A stretch of DNA of 64,000 nt from Phialophora verrucosa (Eukaryota > Ascomycota > Eurotiomycetes > Chaetothyriales > Herpotrichiellaceae). Shown here in pieces: positions 45,036-56,849 of the stretch. The notes below the pieces were generated by a model, which made no database searches, was not told the DNA's origin, and saw nothing but the letters and a program-made list of their open reading frames with translations. The position numbers and the translations under genes were made by a program. The stretch spans positions 1,736,001 to 1,800,000 of the forward strand of contig MSED01000004.1 of NCBI GenBank assembly GCA_002099365.1, read 5' to 3'. Numbering within the stretch: position 1 is the stretch's first letter; the number at the start of each line of letters is the position of its first letter.

Positions 45036-46539
45036 ATGTCAACAAGCCAACTCGAATCATTAAAGGGCGTGACCAACGGCCACGACCCCGAAGCGCCAGG
45101 CCAATCATTCGCCAAGATCAAGAGCGTCGAGTATTTCCGTGTCAAGCCGCGGTGGCTGTTCGTCAAGATCTGCGACGACAGGGGCAACTTCGGCTGGGGC
45201 GAGGCCACACTGGAAGGGCATACGCGGGCCGTCGAGGGTGCGTTGGACGAGATCATCGAGAGGATTGTCGGGCTGGAGGCTGAGTATGTAAAATGCTTTG
45301 CGTGTGGCGTTCCCCTCGGTTCTGTGCTTGAGATTGGTGGTTATCGATTCCTTCAGTTCCGCGCCGAGATGGCCGATTCCCTTGATCTGAGTTTCTGCGC
45401 TGAGATGGCCAGTTTGCTGACCTCCGCGTGAACGGCAGTGACATTGAACATATCTGGCAGTTGATATGGCGGCTGGGGTTCTATCGCGGAGGTCCAGTCT
45501 TTATGTCTGCGCTGTCGGGCATTGATATTGCTCTTTGGGACTTGAAAGGTGAGTTCAAACCATTGTATCCCCAGAATATCTGGTCCTCTCAGAGACTTCT
45601 TCAGTATCTGTCACGTGACATGCCCCCTTAAAATCCGGTCACGTGGGCGATCCTAACACACACAACCCCCCAGGTCGGCGGTTGAATGTGCCTGTGTACC
45701 AACTCCTCGGGGGCAAGGTCCGCAACAAAGTCCAGTGTTACTGTTGGCTGGGCGGGGATTCTCCGCATGATATCGAGATTGGCGCCAAAGCACGCATAGC
45801 GCAGGGCCTGAAGTGCGTCAAGATGAACGCCACCGCGGACGTCAACTGGCTCGACTCGCCCGCCGTGCTCGACTCGTGCGTGGAGCGACTGAAGCTCGTC
45901 AAGTCGCTCGGTCTCGACGTGGGGCTGGACTTCCACGGCCGGCTCCACAAGCCCATGGCCAAACAGCTGGCCAAAGCCCTCGAGCCGTACCGGCCTTTAT
46001 TCATCGAGGAGCCCATCCTAGTCGAACACCCCGAGGGGCTGAAGCAACTCTCCGAACACACGACCATCCCGATCGCGCTTGGCGAGCGCCTCTACACGCG
46101 CTGGGACGTCAAGCGCTTCCTCGAGGACGCCAGCATCGACATCCTCCAACCGGACATCGCGCACGCCGGCGGCATCTCCGAGACGCGCCGCATGGCCACC
46201 ATGGCCGAGGCTTACGACGTGGCCATTGCACCGCACTGTCCTCTCGGCCCCATTGCGCTGGCCGCCAGCATGCAGGTCGCGCTGTGTACGCCCAACTTCG
46301 TCATCCAGGAGATGTCCCTCGGCATGCACTACAACGTCGAGGCCGGCGAGGAGGACCTCAACACCTACCTGGTGGATCAGTCCGTGTTTGATATCAAGGA
46401 CGGATATGTTGACGCGCTGAAAGGGCCCGGGTTGGGCATCGAGATCAACGAGGAGGTCGTGAGGAGGATTTCCAAGACCGCAGGCCATTGGCAGTGCAAG
46501 GAGTTTTATGGGCCGGATGGAAGTATTCGCGAGTGGTGA
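45036..46539 (+). CDS. Enolase-superfamily D-galactonate-dehydratase-like enzyme
   Basis: Three exons (45036-45283, 45439-45548, 45674-46539) give 407 residues. The mandelate-racemase group of the enolase superfamily removes water from sugar acids to form 2-keto-3-deoxy acids. Three Mg ligands are seen: Asp205 (GLDFHGR), Glu231 (LFIEEP) and Glu257 (IALGERLYTR), each exactly 26 residues apart as in bacterial DgoD. His207 in DFHGR and the APHCPLGP loop match the DgoD catalytic pattern, and the protein ends in REW, like DgoD (VAEW). The first exon gives the capping domain (FVKICDDRGNFGWGEATLEG). The introns are 155 and 125 nt, longer than local average. Alternative activities in the group (fuconate, rhamnonate or gluconate dehydratase) cannot be excluded. 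Confidence 0.93.
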
Positions 46540-47315
46540 GATGGAAAGTACAGGGTCGGAATGTCAGTCGAGTAGTACGGGATTACATACTCGACGCTGT
46601 AGAGCACACACAGTTTCGACTTCTGGTGGATTGCAGCTCTTCTTGATCCACTACGTAAACTACAGTATCTGAAGAGTGAAAACTTCCTACTTCTACTTCC
46701 TAGGCAGATGGTTCAAGGTCCTGGGATAGGGACTAGGACCAGTACCGGTACTATGAACCCAACACGTCCCACACTGCGATCAACGTCACTGTGAGTTCCG
46801 CATTCAGTGCGGCTGAGTGAGCGCGAGTGCTCGCGAGTGACCGTAACTAGTCCAGCCTGAACAGGAGATATCGTCAAATAAGGAGTGTATTCCATGACCA
46901 TGTAAGTACATTAGGTCCTACAGCTTGAGTACACGAGCAGGTCAGCATAGTTGTCATGAGATCCCAGGGATTGCTTCCGCCGTGCTTTCACAGCTCTATA
47001 CACCTATCCCATTGCATCGCATTTTCTCTACCACAACCTCGAATGAGGCCTTCAGCCGCTGGACATTGCCCCTGGTCTCGGTCCTCCCTGCGTCGCTCGA
47101 ACTAGGCAGCCGGTTAGGTTGGCAGGATACTTGCTCTTCCATCAACTGAATCGTATCGAACCTGACCAAACCAGACAATGGCTTACTGGATGTAGTCGGT
47201 CTACCTTCTACCTATCTACCCATCCAGCCTCCGTCCCTAGAGTCACGACAAGTTAGCCAAGTATCTCAGCAGTCACAGAGTATCTGTGGGGCATATTCTG
47301 GGAAGACAGGAAGAA
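46540..47315. other. Intergenic between convergent dehydratase and SDR
   Basis: No gene is seen. It is the 3' side of both genes. A GAGTGAGCGCGAGTGCTCGCGAGTG-type short repeat lies near 46815-46840. Confidence 0.45.
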
Positions 47316-48364
47316 TCATCCACCCATCGATCCATTTTCCCCGTCAACCCTGCGATAGGAACACGATAGGAACAAAGTCAAGGAGGCAACTCACACAACA
47401 AACACCTCCCCCGTGACATACGCACTGGCACGACTGGCCAAAAACACGACGGGCCCCCGAAAATCGTCAGGCGTGCCCCACCTCCCCATGGGGATGCGTT
47501 CGAGGATCTGCCTCGCGCGCGTCTCGTCGCGGATCAACGCCTCGTTCATCTCCGTGGCAATATACCCCGGCGCGATGGCATTCACGTTCACGCCCTTGCT
47601 AGCCCACTCGTTGCTCAGCGCCTTGGTCAGCTGGGCAATCCCGCCCTTGGCGCTCGCGTACGCCGGCACCGTCAGCCCGCCGGAGAAACTGACCAGGCTG
47701 GCGATGTTGATGACGGAGCCGCGGTGCGGGCCCGGCCGGCCGAGCATGTACGCCCCGAAGTCGCGACACAGCGTGAACACGGCCGTGAGGTTCACTTCGA
47801 GCACCTCGTCCCAGTCGGCGTCGGGGAACACGTGGGCCGGGTGGCGCCGTTGGATGCCCGCGCTGGTGACTAGGATGGAGACGTCGTGGCCGTCGCCTAG
47901 GATCTTGGAGGCGAGGCTGGAGACGTCGGATCGAGAGGCCAGGTCGGCCGTGTAGATTGTTGCGGTGCGGGGTGGGGTCAGGGCTTCGATGGCCTCTTTG
48001 GTGGTCGTGTTGCTGGCGTTTCTCTGGACATGTATCTTAGCCAGGCAAGTGCCTTAGGGTGCATATGGAGACGAGTGCGTATGTCTCTGACCACGTGCAT
48101 ATGTTCACTGCGGACTTACTTGGATGAGAATGATGTTGGCGCCCGCCTCGGCGAGGGCCAAGGCCATGGCGGCGCCGATGCCCCTACTTGCCCCTGGCTC
48201 GAGTTAGCCCTGTAGGTGACTGATGCATATTGCAAGACTGGCGTGTGTGGTCCGGTATGGCTTGATGGGGTGGGAGGGAGGGATCTGATCTGATCTCATC
48301 ACCTACCTGTTATCACGGCTGTTCTGCCCTCGAGGGAAAACATGCTGGGAAGGGAAAGCGCCAT
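47316..48364 (-). CDS. Short-chain dehydrogenase, 2-keto-3-deoxy/gluconate-type SDR
   Basis: Four exons (48364-48307, 48193-48120, 48023-47395, 47349-47316) give 264 residues. The NAD(P)-binding motif TGASRGIG spans residues 19-26; the catalytic Ser is in SVINIASLVSFSGG, and the Tyr-x3-Lys pair is in YASAKGG. The overall pattern (HVFPDADWDEVLEVNL, NVNAIAPGYIATEM, DFRGPVVFLAS) resembles 2-deoxy-D-gluconate 3-dehydrogenase (KduD) and related sugar-acid dehydrogenases. The last exon is only 34 nt (VDGENGSMGG); a GTGAGT donor at 47394 and a CAG acceptor support it. If unspliced, the protein would stop at GEVFVV. It converges with the dehydratase gene and could act on its keto-deoxy product, which is a hypothesis. 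Confidence 0.9.
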
Positions 48365-49783
48365 GATAGCGATGGCGATGGCGATGCGATGCTTGCTGCC
48401 TTGACACGATATGCTCGGAGTGGCCCCGAACAACAACCAAGTAACGGCACTGAGGTGTGAGATGTGACTCCTGGACGGACGCCCAAGCACACGAACACGC
48501 GACCAATTCTGGGATCGTTTCCGGAACTAGGTCCCCTCTTTTCGCTCTCCTCGATGAAGACTCGTACGACAATTCGACTCGACTCGCGGCTTTCGATAAC
48601 GATCCCTTTGGTTCTCAGAGATCTCGGATCCGGGTTCCTCTCTGCAAGCTCACGGCGCCGACACGGGGTGGGCGTCTGTACTCAGTACTCAGCAAGCAGC
48701 CACTTCTTTCTCTCCACGCACGATCCGCCGAGTTTGTGATTCGGTTTCGAAGGCTCGCCTTGATTACCTGTACCTGAACGTCAAGTCCGTGGGCCACTGC
48801 GCTTTGCTTGACGATCCAGTGCTTAGGCTTAGACCCTAAATTACGCACGCACGCACGCAGCTATGTCGTATATCGTTTGGAGAATGTGAGTTCGGGATAC
48901 GGACCCATGCAACACGTTGTACGTCAGTCAGTCCATCCCACGGCGTGATGGTTGAGGTGGTGGTGGGAGCCCAACTCGGCGGAGATGGACCGAAAGGCCG
49001 AATTGCTCATACATGGTACGGTACTGGTTCCAGCATGTAGGAATGTAATGAAGGCTCTTAACCCCCAACCCATTTTCCCCTCGTGGGATTCTGACTTCGC
49101 AGTTTGGAATTGTCCCCGGAGCGGGGTGGGAGAGTGAGAGAGTGGGTGTGTGACGGACAATAAATGAACCGAGCGTAGACCGCGGGCCGTACGGAGGAGC
49201 CTCCATCCCCCCAAGCAGGTGAGCGGCTAGCATGTCTATTTGATAGCGTAATCATAACTAAAGACTTGCACGTAGACTGGCCCACCGAAAGGGTCATCTA
49301 ACATGGGCGAAATCCAGGAGTAGATCTGCCGACCAAAAGAGGTCATTAACATGAGGAAGGAAATCCAGAAGTACTGCGTAGAATCTGCTTTTCGAAAGAT
49401 AGGGCGCCCACCAAACTGGGGTTAAATACAGACATTCACTCACGCCTTGGTCGGCCACGTGGGGCGTGACTCGAGATTCGAGACGGGTCACATGGATATG
49501 CAATACCACAGGTAGACAGCACGATGTTGAGCCTCCTGTAACGTACTGCAAACGGCGTACGCCTACACGGAACGCGACTGCATTGCTGCCAGAGAGTTCC
49601 CGGCGATAAAGGCACCGTATGTGTGGTGATGTATTCATAACGTGACGGCTATCAAAAGTCCTCGTAGTGTTCGTGATGAGGGTTGCCATACATAACCGCG
49701 TACTCCGTAGACATTTGTTGAGCATTTTCTGAGTAGCGCGCCCTCCGCCGGGAAGTCACTCGGCAAATACCTCATGCATAGCC
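48365..49783. other. Intergenic, SDR promoter and MFS 3' side
   Basis: No gene is seen. It contains an ACGC tetranucleotide run (about 48843-48860) and a diverged two-copy repeat at 49281-49385. Confidence 0.5.
49281..49385. repeat. Diverged ~50-bp direct duplication
   Basis: The segment with CACCGAAAGGGTCAT, AACATGGGCGAAATCCAG (49282-49318) is echoed by GACCAAAAGAGGTCAT, AACATGAGGAAGGAAATCCAG (about 49330-49370), with a spacing of about 50 bases. The copies share clear blocks but differ by indels. Confidence 0.6.
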
Positions 49784-51504
49784 CTAAAGAATATATCTGA
49801 ACCCAGCCATCCTTTGAGCCTCGGTCGGACCGCCCTTCCCAACATCCTCGCCGCGGTCCATCTTGGCATTCTCTCGTCGGAGGTAAAAGCGTATGACTGT
49901 CGCGGCGATGATAGCCACGCCCGCGAAGACGAGATTGACAATGAAGGCGACAATGTAGCGCGGCGGAGAGCGGTACAGGTAGGAGGTCCAGATGTTCGGC
50001 GTGTTTGCCACGGCATTGATGGTGGCGATGGCGGCAGCTCGCTTCACGGCTGGTTGATTCAAGCTGCCTGTGATCCAGGAGAGGACGACGATAGAAGCCG
50101 CGTAGAAAGAAGCGGGCATTAACATCATGGCCACGTCTAAATATCAAGTTAGTCTCATGTCTCTGTCATTTTCTGTTCCGGCGCAGCGTTTCCGACTTAC
50201 ATCGTGCAGCGATGCTGAGCGTAGACACGGCGATGATGTTGGCGACAACGGTGATCGCCAGGGGGCAGACGATATGCAGGTAGCGTTCTTGCTTCCTGTC
50301 GGAGTGGAAGCCGTTGGCCAACATGCAGATGACGCAGAGGATGAAAGGAGGGGCCGTCAGGCCGTATGTCTTGTTCCTGGAGTAGCCGAGCCCGCCCACC
50401 ACAGAGGGGAAAAAGTTGGTCACGGCAGCGGAGATGTAGATGGACGTCAACAAGGCCATAAATGACCACATCTTCCAGTCCTGGAGCGCCAGCATGAGAC
50501 CTCTCCAGCCGGTGACTTCCTTGGAGTTGTCTTGTTGGCCTAGATCGGACTCGAAGTTCCAGAGCACCCACTCCCTTTCCGGTTGCGAGAAGCCGCGAAG
50601 CTTTCGAATCGAATTGGGCAGGATGAAGGCGAAAATGATGGCAATGCCGACGGTCATGACGCCTTCGATGAGAAAGAGCTGCTGGCGCGTCAGCCGGACT
50701 TCCATCTGCAAGTGATCGATCACACCTACCCAGCGCCAACCCTCAATACCGTTGTGGCCATCCAGGTTCAAAATCGCGATCGCAAAGAGACCACCAAAGG
50801 CGTTGCCAAGTTGCGAACCAGAATAGAGTATCGCGGTTCTGAAGGCAAACTGCTTGCGATTGTAAAATAGGGAGAGGAAATAAAGTGCCCCTGGACACGG
50901 AATATCAGTTTGCCCGCTCAGCAAATGGACCTCGGAGGTGGTCTGTCGTACCTGGAAAAAAGGCGGCTTCGACAATGCCTAGGAAGAACCTGCATGCTAG
51001 CAAACCACTGAAGTTCTGCACGACGGCCATCAAAGCTGAAACCACGCCCCAGACCGCCATTGCAGCGCAGATGTAGACGGCGGGATATTGAATCTTGCCG
51101 ACAATGATGTTGGATGGCACCTGGAACAGAATGTAGCCGCAGAAGAGGATGGAAACAGACGTTTGGTATTGCACAGCCGAAAGTCCAAGGTCATCGTCGA
51201 TGTCGGCAAGCTTAGCGGACGCAATGTTCTGTCAAAGAGGTTAGATAGGGCACCCATAAGGCGACTCATCTTGAACACAGACCTGTCGGTCGAGGTAATT
51301 GAGGATATACATAATCACCACACATGGCATGATGATACAATCCAGTTTGAAAGTGGCCTTTCGACCGAGGGAGGTGAGCTCAGCCTCAGACATGCCAAAC
51401 AGGCCCTCAGGCATGACCATGTGAGAATGCTCAATGCGCACTGCCTCGGCGCCAACGTCCTCTACCTTCATCGAAGACATGCTGGGCTTCCTTGTGTCCT
51501 CCAT
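49784..51504 (-). CDS. MFS permease, Dal5-like (ACS) family
   Basis: Five exons (51504-51283, 51228-50952, 50890-50730, 50678-50201, 50136-49784) give 496 residues. It resembles the other MFS gene in the window at the family level but is clearly a different paralogue. Conserved blocks include IMYILNYLDRQNIASAKL, LLACRFFLGIVEAAFFPG, SLFYNRKQFAFRTAILYSG and, in the loop, FSQPEREWVLW. Twelve helices are expected; the ACS group carries carboxylates, sugar acids, allantoate and vitamins. Intron 3 is 51 nt, in frame and stop-free, with GTAGGT donor and GCTGAC branch; removing it restores GWRWLFLIEG. A sugar-acid or phenolic-acid cargo would fit its neighbours, but is unproved. Confidence 0.92.
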
Positions 51505-52464
51505 AACTTCCTTTGCAGCCGTGCTTAGCGACAAGCGGAACAAGGACGGGAATTGGGTATCCTGGAAGTGAAGAAAAGACTGGGACACGGGGGCTGGGAG
51601 TGCGTGCGGTGCCAATTTATCGTCTTGACAAGTAGCTTTAGACATCCATGCTGTGGGAGCGCGGAGTATCGAGCAGCCAAGCCTGGAGGTATCAACCCGT
51701 GTCAAGCTCCCGCGGATAAAGGCAAAATGATCGGCGGGATGAAACATCCAGACATGGTGTTAGTCACTCACCCCACGGGGTATAGGTTAGCGCATTGGGA
51801 CAGAAGAACGTTGCCTCAAAGGTTTTCACCTGCGCTCCAGGCAAAGGGAGAGCAAACTGACCGCCATATTGGTGATGTTGGGGGTAGAGCACCCCCACCA
51901 AAGCAGCCGTGGGACATCAAAGATGCCACCGAGTCATGAACCATAGTGCGCGCATGCTGGTACAGGGAGAAGGCCTGTCAGGGTTACAACTTCGGAGTAC
52001 TGTGGACGTTCCTGACGCTCTAGAGTGACGGAATGCAAGGATGCTTCGTTGAAGCTTGTGTCACCACTCTTAAGTGCCGGTCTTTGTGGGGGAAAAGCCG
52101 CTCGAGGCAGCATTAGCGCAGACCAAGGGCAGGAAAAATCAGCGCCCTCGCATGACGAAGGATCTTTCCTGCAGGTCTTTGTCGAGGATCGGCCAATGGC
52201 GCACCACTGATAACCAGGGCCGTTCTCTGTCTGGCAGGGTGGCAGGTTAAGGCCATACACACCTGGAACCGCGAAACAGAGATGGAGAGACAGACGTGAA
52301 GGAGGAAACGAATCCGGGCAGCGACTGAAATTGAGGGTTCGTTGCCGCTCGGATGAACGATGTTCCGAGCCGGGGTTCGGACGCGGTTCGCGTTGTCTCA
52401 ACGTGTGTGCCAATGCGAGGAGTAAATCTGTTTTTTCTAAAGCGTTGCTAACATTGTCAATCTA
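51505..52464. other. Intergenic, MFS promoter and KPR 3' side
   Basis: I recognise no gene. The promoter of the MFS permease and the 3' end of the reductase gene are here. Confidence 0.45.
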
Positions 52465-53643
52465 CTATAATGCTGGGGTCATACGGGTATTGATAGCCAA
52501 CAGCAAGGTATACAACACCTCTAGGATTGGTGTCGACACATTGAGCTCTCGTCCTTTTCGGACCGGAGTTCCAAGAATGATTTCAACTTCCATCGGTCGT
52601 CCCATCTTACAGTCGGTCTGCATGCTAGACCCAATGGGCTGCATGGCCAGAATCCTTTCGATAAGTGTGTCGATCAAGTCGTCCTTAATGGGGACGTCAC
52701 ACGCCCTTGCCACATCGATGACCTCCTGCATCAATTTCCGCGTCATGGGCATAGCATTAGGCGACGACTTGAGCCATGAATGGGTATCGAGCATGGTGAG
52801 TGTTGTGAGTGAATTCCAGGCACAATTCCAAATGACTTTAGACCAGCGCTGGATCTGAACGTTGTCCTCCACTGAGAATGGTGTTTTGCCCTCACGTAAC
52901 AGCGAGCTGAACTCATCCAGCCGGGCCCGCTCAGAAGCAGCATCGAGATTAGGGTTGGGAAAGATGCCAATCTCCGTGCCCTCATTTTTCCAGTGGTTCA
53001 CAATGCCCGGGGTGTCTTGACTGGCGCCAACCCAAGTCTGCCACCGCATTAGCCAACAACGAGAGCGGTCATGACCTTTCACATACCACGCAGCTCAGAA
53101 TGGTGCACCTGGGAAATGCGTCTCGGAAAGGGTCTTCGTTGCCAACCCCATTCTGGATGAGCACGATGCATGTTTTGTTTTCGTCGATCGCCGGAGCAAG
53201 TTGCTTTGCTGCGGCTGCTTGATTGATTGCCTTGTGGGTGCAGACGACGTAGTCGTAAGTTTCTCCTGCCTCTGCTGGCGTCTTGACCACTGCACGCGAA
53301 CGAATTAGCATTGCTGCGAACGACCAAGCAAGATGAGCCACACCTTTCGTTGGATGTACGACATGGTCACCGTGGTTCGCACTTCTGATATGCAGGCCCT
53401 GCCAGGGAAATCTCATCAGTCAGGGTTCTTTCAAATCTGACATGACCCAACTGACATCTTTCTTGACGGCCTCATAATTGGAACGAGCAACCACGGTCAA
53501 ACGGACACGCTTGGTACGCTCCAAGATGAAGGCATAGAAGGAGCCGATACTTGTGAAAATCAGTCAGCCTGTCGAGGTCAAACGTCGACGGCAGTGCCTT
53601 ACGCGCCGAGGCCATACAACATCACGCTGATATCTTGGGCCAT
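52465..53643 (-). CDS. Ketopantoate-reductase-family (ApbA/PanE) 2-keto acid reductase
   Basis: Five exons (53643-53603, 53549-53456, 53398-53344, 53289-53087, 53037-52465) give 321 residues. The family reduces 2-keto acids, classically ketopantoate to (R)-pantoate, with NADPH. The nucleotide motif GLGAIGS is at residues 11-17, split by intron 1. The catalytic Lys region appears as YVVCTHKAI, followed by VLIQNGVGNED. The C-terminal domain shows the family block KVIWNCAWNSLTTLT and a GRPMEVEIILGTPV motif with the substrate-contact Glu. Four small introns with good borders, each checked by frame. Most fungi hold several paralogues, so this one need not make pantoate. It is divergent from the FMN 2-hydroxyacid dehydrogenase with 452 bases between starts. 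Confidence 0.9.
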
Positions 53644-54095
53644 CTTGTCCCGGTAAGAAGGTTTTGCTGTTGACTTCAGGGCTTCACCTCGGTGATCATT
53701 GCTTGTGCGCACGTCGTAAAAAGCTCCACGAAAATAAAAGCTTGTGATGGAGGTATAATTATCCCAATTCGGCACAACTCGCCCGAAAACAACGCCGAGA
53801 CTGACGCCCTTCGGACACCACGGACATGACCTATTACAGGTTTTGTGATAACAGAGACCGAGAACCGCTCCTACTGGTTTCGTGGGGGTCGCCCTGTCTG
53901 CCCAGCGGCTCCGCATTAATACTGAGGGGGAGGTTATCCGGTGGTCACCATCCCACGGCCCGCAATGCCCTGTTCAGGGCCAAGCTAAGATTGACACGTC
54001 GGGCTCTCCCATGGGAAGTAGAATCCTAAATACCATTGTCCTGGAACAACAGCAGTCAGAAAGTATGACGCGGCTAGATACAGTCCGTCTCCAGG
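53644..54095. promoter_or_regulatory. Bidirectional promoter between KPR-like and flavocytochrome genes
   Basis: The two start codons face away from each other with 452 bases between. No other gene fits. Shared regulation of a 2-keto acid reductase and a 2-hydroxyacid dehydrogenase is the natural inference. Confidence 0.55.
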
Positions 54096-55623
54096 ATGAA
54101 CAAATTGGACGGTGCTGAACTTGCGAAACACAACGACAGACAGTCATGCTGGATCGCGATCCACGGCAAGGTCTATGATGTTACAGGTATGTACCTCCAG
54201 CATTGCGGTCCTGATCACGCCCCTAACACGACTCGTGCAGAATTTCTCGACGACCATCCGGGCGGAGCACAGATCATTCTGAAAAGTGCAGGGCGAGATG
54301 CGACAGCTGAATACGAGAGTGTGCACAGCCCAGACCTGGTCGCGGAGACACTGCCAACTACGGCGTTTCGGGGCACCGTTGATGCGAGCACCATCCCGAC
54401 CTCGAAACTAGTCGAGGGGGAGAAGCGGCAACAGAGACCAAAAAATCGATTTCCGCCGTTGAGGTCTATGATTAGTGTCAATGACTTTGAAGTCGTGGCA
54501 AAGCAATATCTCACTCCGACGGGATGGGCCTACTACTCTTCCGCGGCGGATGACGAGTATAGCAAGCATGAAGCAGCTCGGGCATTCCGCAAGCTGACGC
54601 TACGTGCGCGTGTCCTTCGTGATATTGGCTCGGTTGACGCTAGGACCACCATTTTGGGCAAGCCCACGACCCTGCCGGTCTTTGTCTCACCCTCGGGCCT
54701 AGCCAAGTATGCACATCCGGATGCAGAGTGCGCCTTCGCTCGTGGTGCGGGAAAGGAAGGCATAATACAAGTCATACCTACGAGTCCTAGTATGTCGATC
54801 GAAAGTATCATTGGCGCTCGTGTCAGCAAGAACCAGCCTGTTTTCTTCCAGCTGTACCTCAACAGAGATCCCCAGAAGGCCGAGGCTCTGATACGCCGGG
54901 TTGAGAGACTTGGGGTCAGCGCCATATGGTTGACAGTTGACTCACCAGTTCTGGGGAACCGTGAGCAAGACGATCGACTAAAAGCCAGCATGGACCAAGA
55001 CGACCGGGTCGCTGTTGCAGAGGAAGTCAGGCCTGGTGTGGCCAAAGTCGCCTCCTCCGGTCTTCTCAATCCGCATTTGACCTGGGGTCACGTTGCATGG
55101 ATCCGACGCATAACGAAGCTGCCTCTTGTGCTCAAAGGAATCCAGAGCGTGGAAGACGCTGTACTGGCGTATGACCACGGAGTCGAAGGCATCGTCCTGT
55201 CGAACCATGGAGGTCGTTCCCAAGATACGTAAGTGTTTGACGACTTCCTCTGAGAGGGCACCCTAACACGAGGTGACCAGGGCACAAGCACCAATGATTA
55301 CCCTCCTCGAGATCCGACGATATGCGCCACACCTAATCAATAGTCGACTGGAGATCTTCGTAGATGGCGGTTTCCGTCGGGGGACCGATGTGTTGAAAGC
55401 TCTTGCTTTAGGTGCCCGTGCTGTGGGGCTGGGGAGGCCATTTCTGTACAGCCTGACCGGCGACTACGGCGAGGCTGGCTTCAGGAGAATGGTGCAGATT
55501 CTGCGGAAAGAGCTTGAGACCAATATGGCGTTAGCTGGAGCAACCAAGATCTCGGAGATCGTGCCGGAGATGGTGAACACGCAGCGGCTGGAGAAGGAGG
55601 TCACTGGCCTCGTCAAGCTGTGA
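54096..55623 (+). CDS. Flavocytochrome b2-like L-2-hydroxyacid dehydrogenase
   Basis: Three exons (54096-54186, 54241-55228, 55281-55623) give 473 residues. The N-terminal cytochrome b5 domain (1-80) shows the heme ligands His36 (DDHPGG) and His59 (YESVHSPD). The FMN TIM-barrel follows (PVFVSPSGLAKYAHPDAE, FFQLYLNRD, SNHGGRSQD), with the catalytic His353 and Arg356 in NHGGR and the FMN/phosphate strand IFVDGGFRRGTDVLKALALGA. The fusion is that of fungal L-lactate dehydrogenase Cyb2, which passes electrons to cytochrome c. No mitochondrial presequence precedes the heme domain, so the protein may be cytosolic, or a further 5' exon is missing; I saw none. Lactate, glycolate or a longer 2-hydroxy acid are all possible substrates. 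Confidence 0.93.
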
Positions 55624-56849
55624 GTGCCAAGCGACTGCTCAGCAGATCTGCCCCGGACGATTCCGAGACATGTGGCATGTTCGAGAATCGAGATCATCCG
55701 TGCCTCCGTAACCATTTTGATACTACTCCGTATATTGAACCGAGATCATGGGCGCCCGGAGATTGCCAGATCGCCCTAAATAAGCCCTCCAGTGAATCTT
55801 CGGATCGGCAGGCCATGGTCTCGGTAGCCGTAGCACCTTTTCCATGTGCAATTTGTCCATGTAACGGTAGGCCTGTCGCAGCTCACGGCCCTCCCAGGGA
55901 ATTGTCCAGATCATTACGCACGGACATACATATTTGAAGCTCTAGGTTTGCCTCCCCGAGCTGTGACGCTGCGCTGAGCCAACGATGCGGAGGATGGCCG
56001 CCAAGGCGGATGCCAGGCACGTCAAGCCGCCTGCTGAAATCACGTTCAAGTCTGGATTTAGGCGACAGTCGCTCCACCCAGGGAGCAAGTTACGGGGGAG
56101 TTTAGGCTTGAAGCAGCCTAGCGGGGGCATGGCTGAAGCGAGCGCTCCAGTGGCCAGTGCCACCGCCGCACCACCACCTGCGCCTGCGCCTGTGCGCTCG
56201 CCCACAAAAGTATTTGGCTTTCTAAAAGAATTCTTGTAGCGCAGGCGAAATGGTCGCATGCTCGTTCCTCCTCCTCCTCCTCCACCTCCACCATCCACAC
56301 CACAGCGCTGGGTCTCGTGTTCACCCCGCTTCAGAGTCCTCGCTGAAGTCACCACTGACACGACCGGTTAGACCGCTATTCGTCTTGGAACTCCTTCTGC
56401 AGACTGTCTCGATGCGTGGTGGATCCGCAGCCCATCTTCTTCTTCATCTCTGCCTGCCCCACGGCTCTTGACCTTTCCAGAGCCTTTGATGTGTTGTACA
56501 CGTCTAGACGTGCGAGAAGCTGCTGCATGTGTTCTGGTCCGAGCACCTCCGATTACGCTGGCGAAAACCACCGAGCCAGATCCGAACTCTGCATTGGACA
56601 GTTTTGCGAACCTTGTGCTGCCAGGTCCCGGATTCCCAGCATACGCAAGCTTGGCCCAACGATGGCTTCCTCATGATATGGTCTCGGAATACCCTGGCGA
56701 TTAAGCTAGTTGCCCTGTCATGACACAAGTACAAGCACTACCATGTTCATGTTCGCAGCCGGTATCATATAACGACGTTCGCGACGATCGGGGTGCCTAT
56801 TGGCTCATCAACTTGCTTTGACTGAGGGTGTATCGCACACGACTTGCCA
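55624..56849. other. Intergenic with simple repeats
   Basis: No gene is seen. Open frames on both strands are GC-driven. A TCC/ACC trinucleotide run lies at about 56262-56290. Confidence 0.5.
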
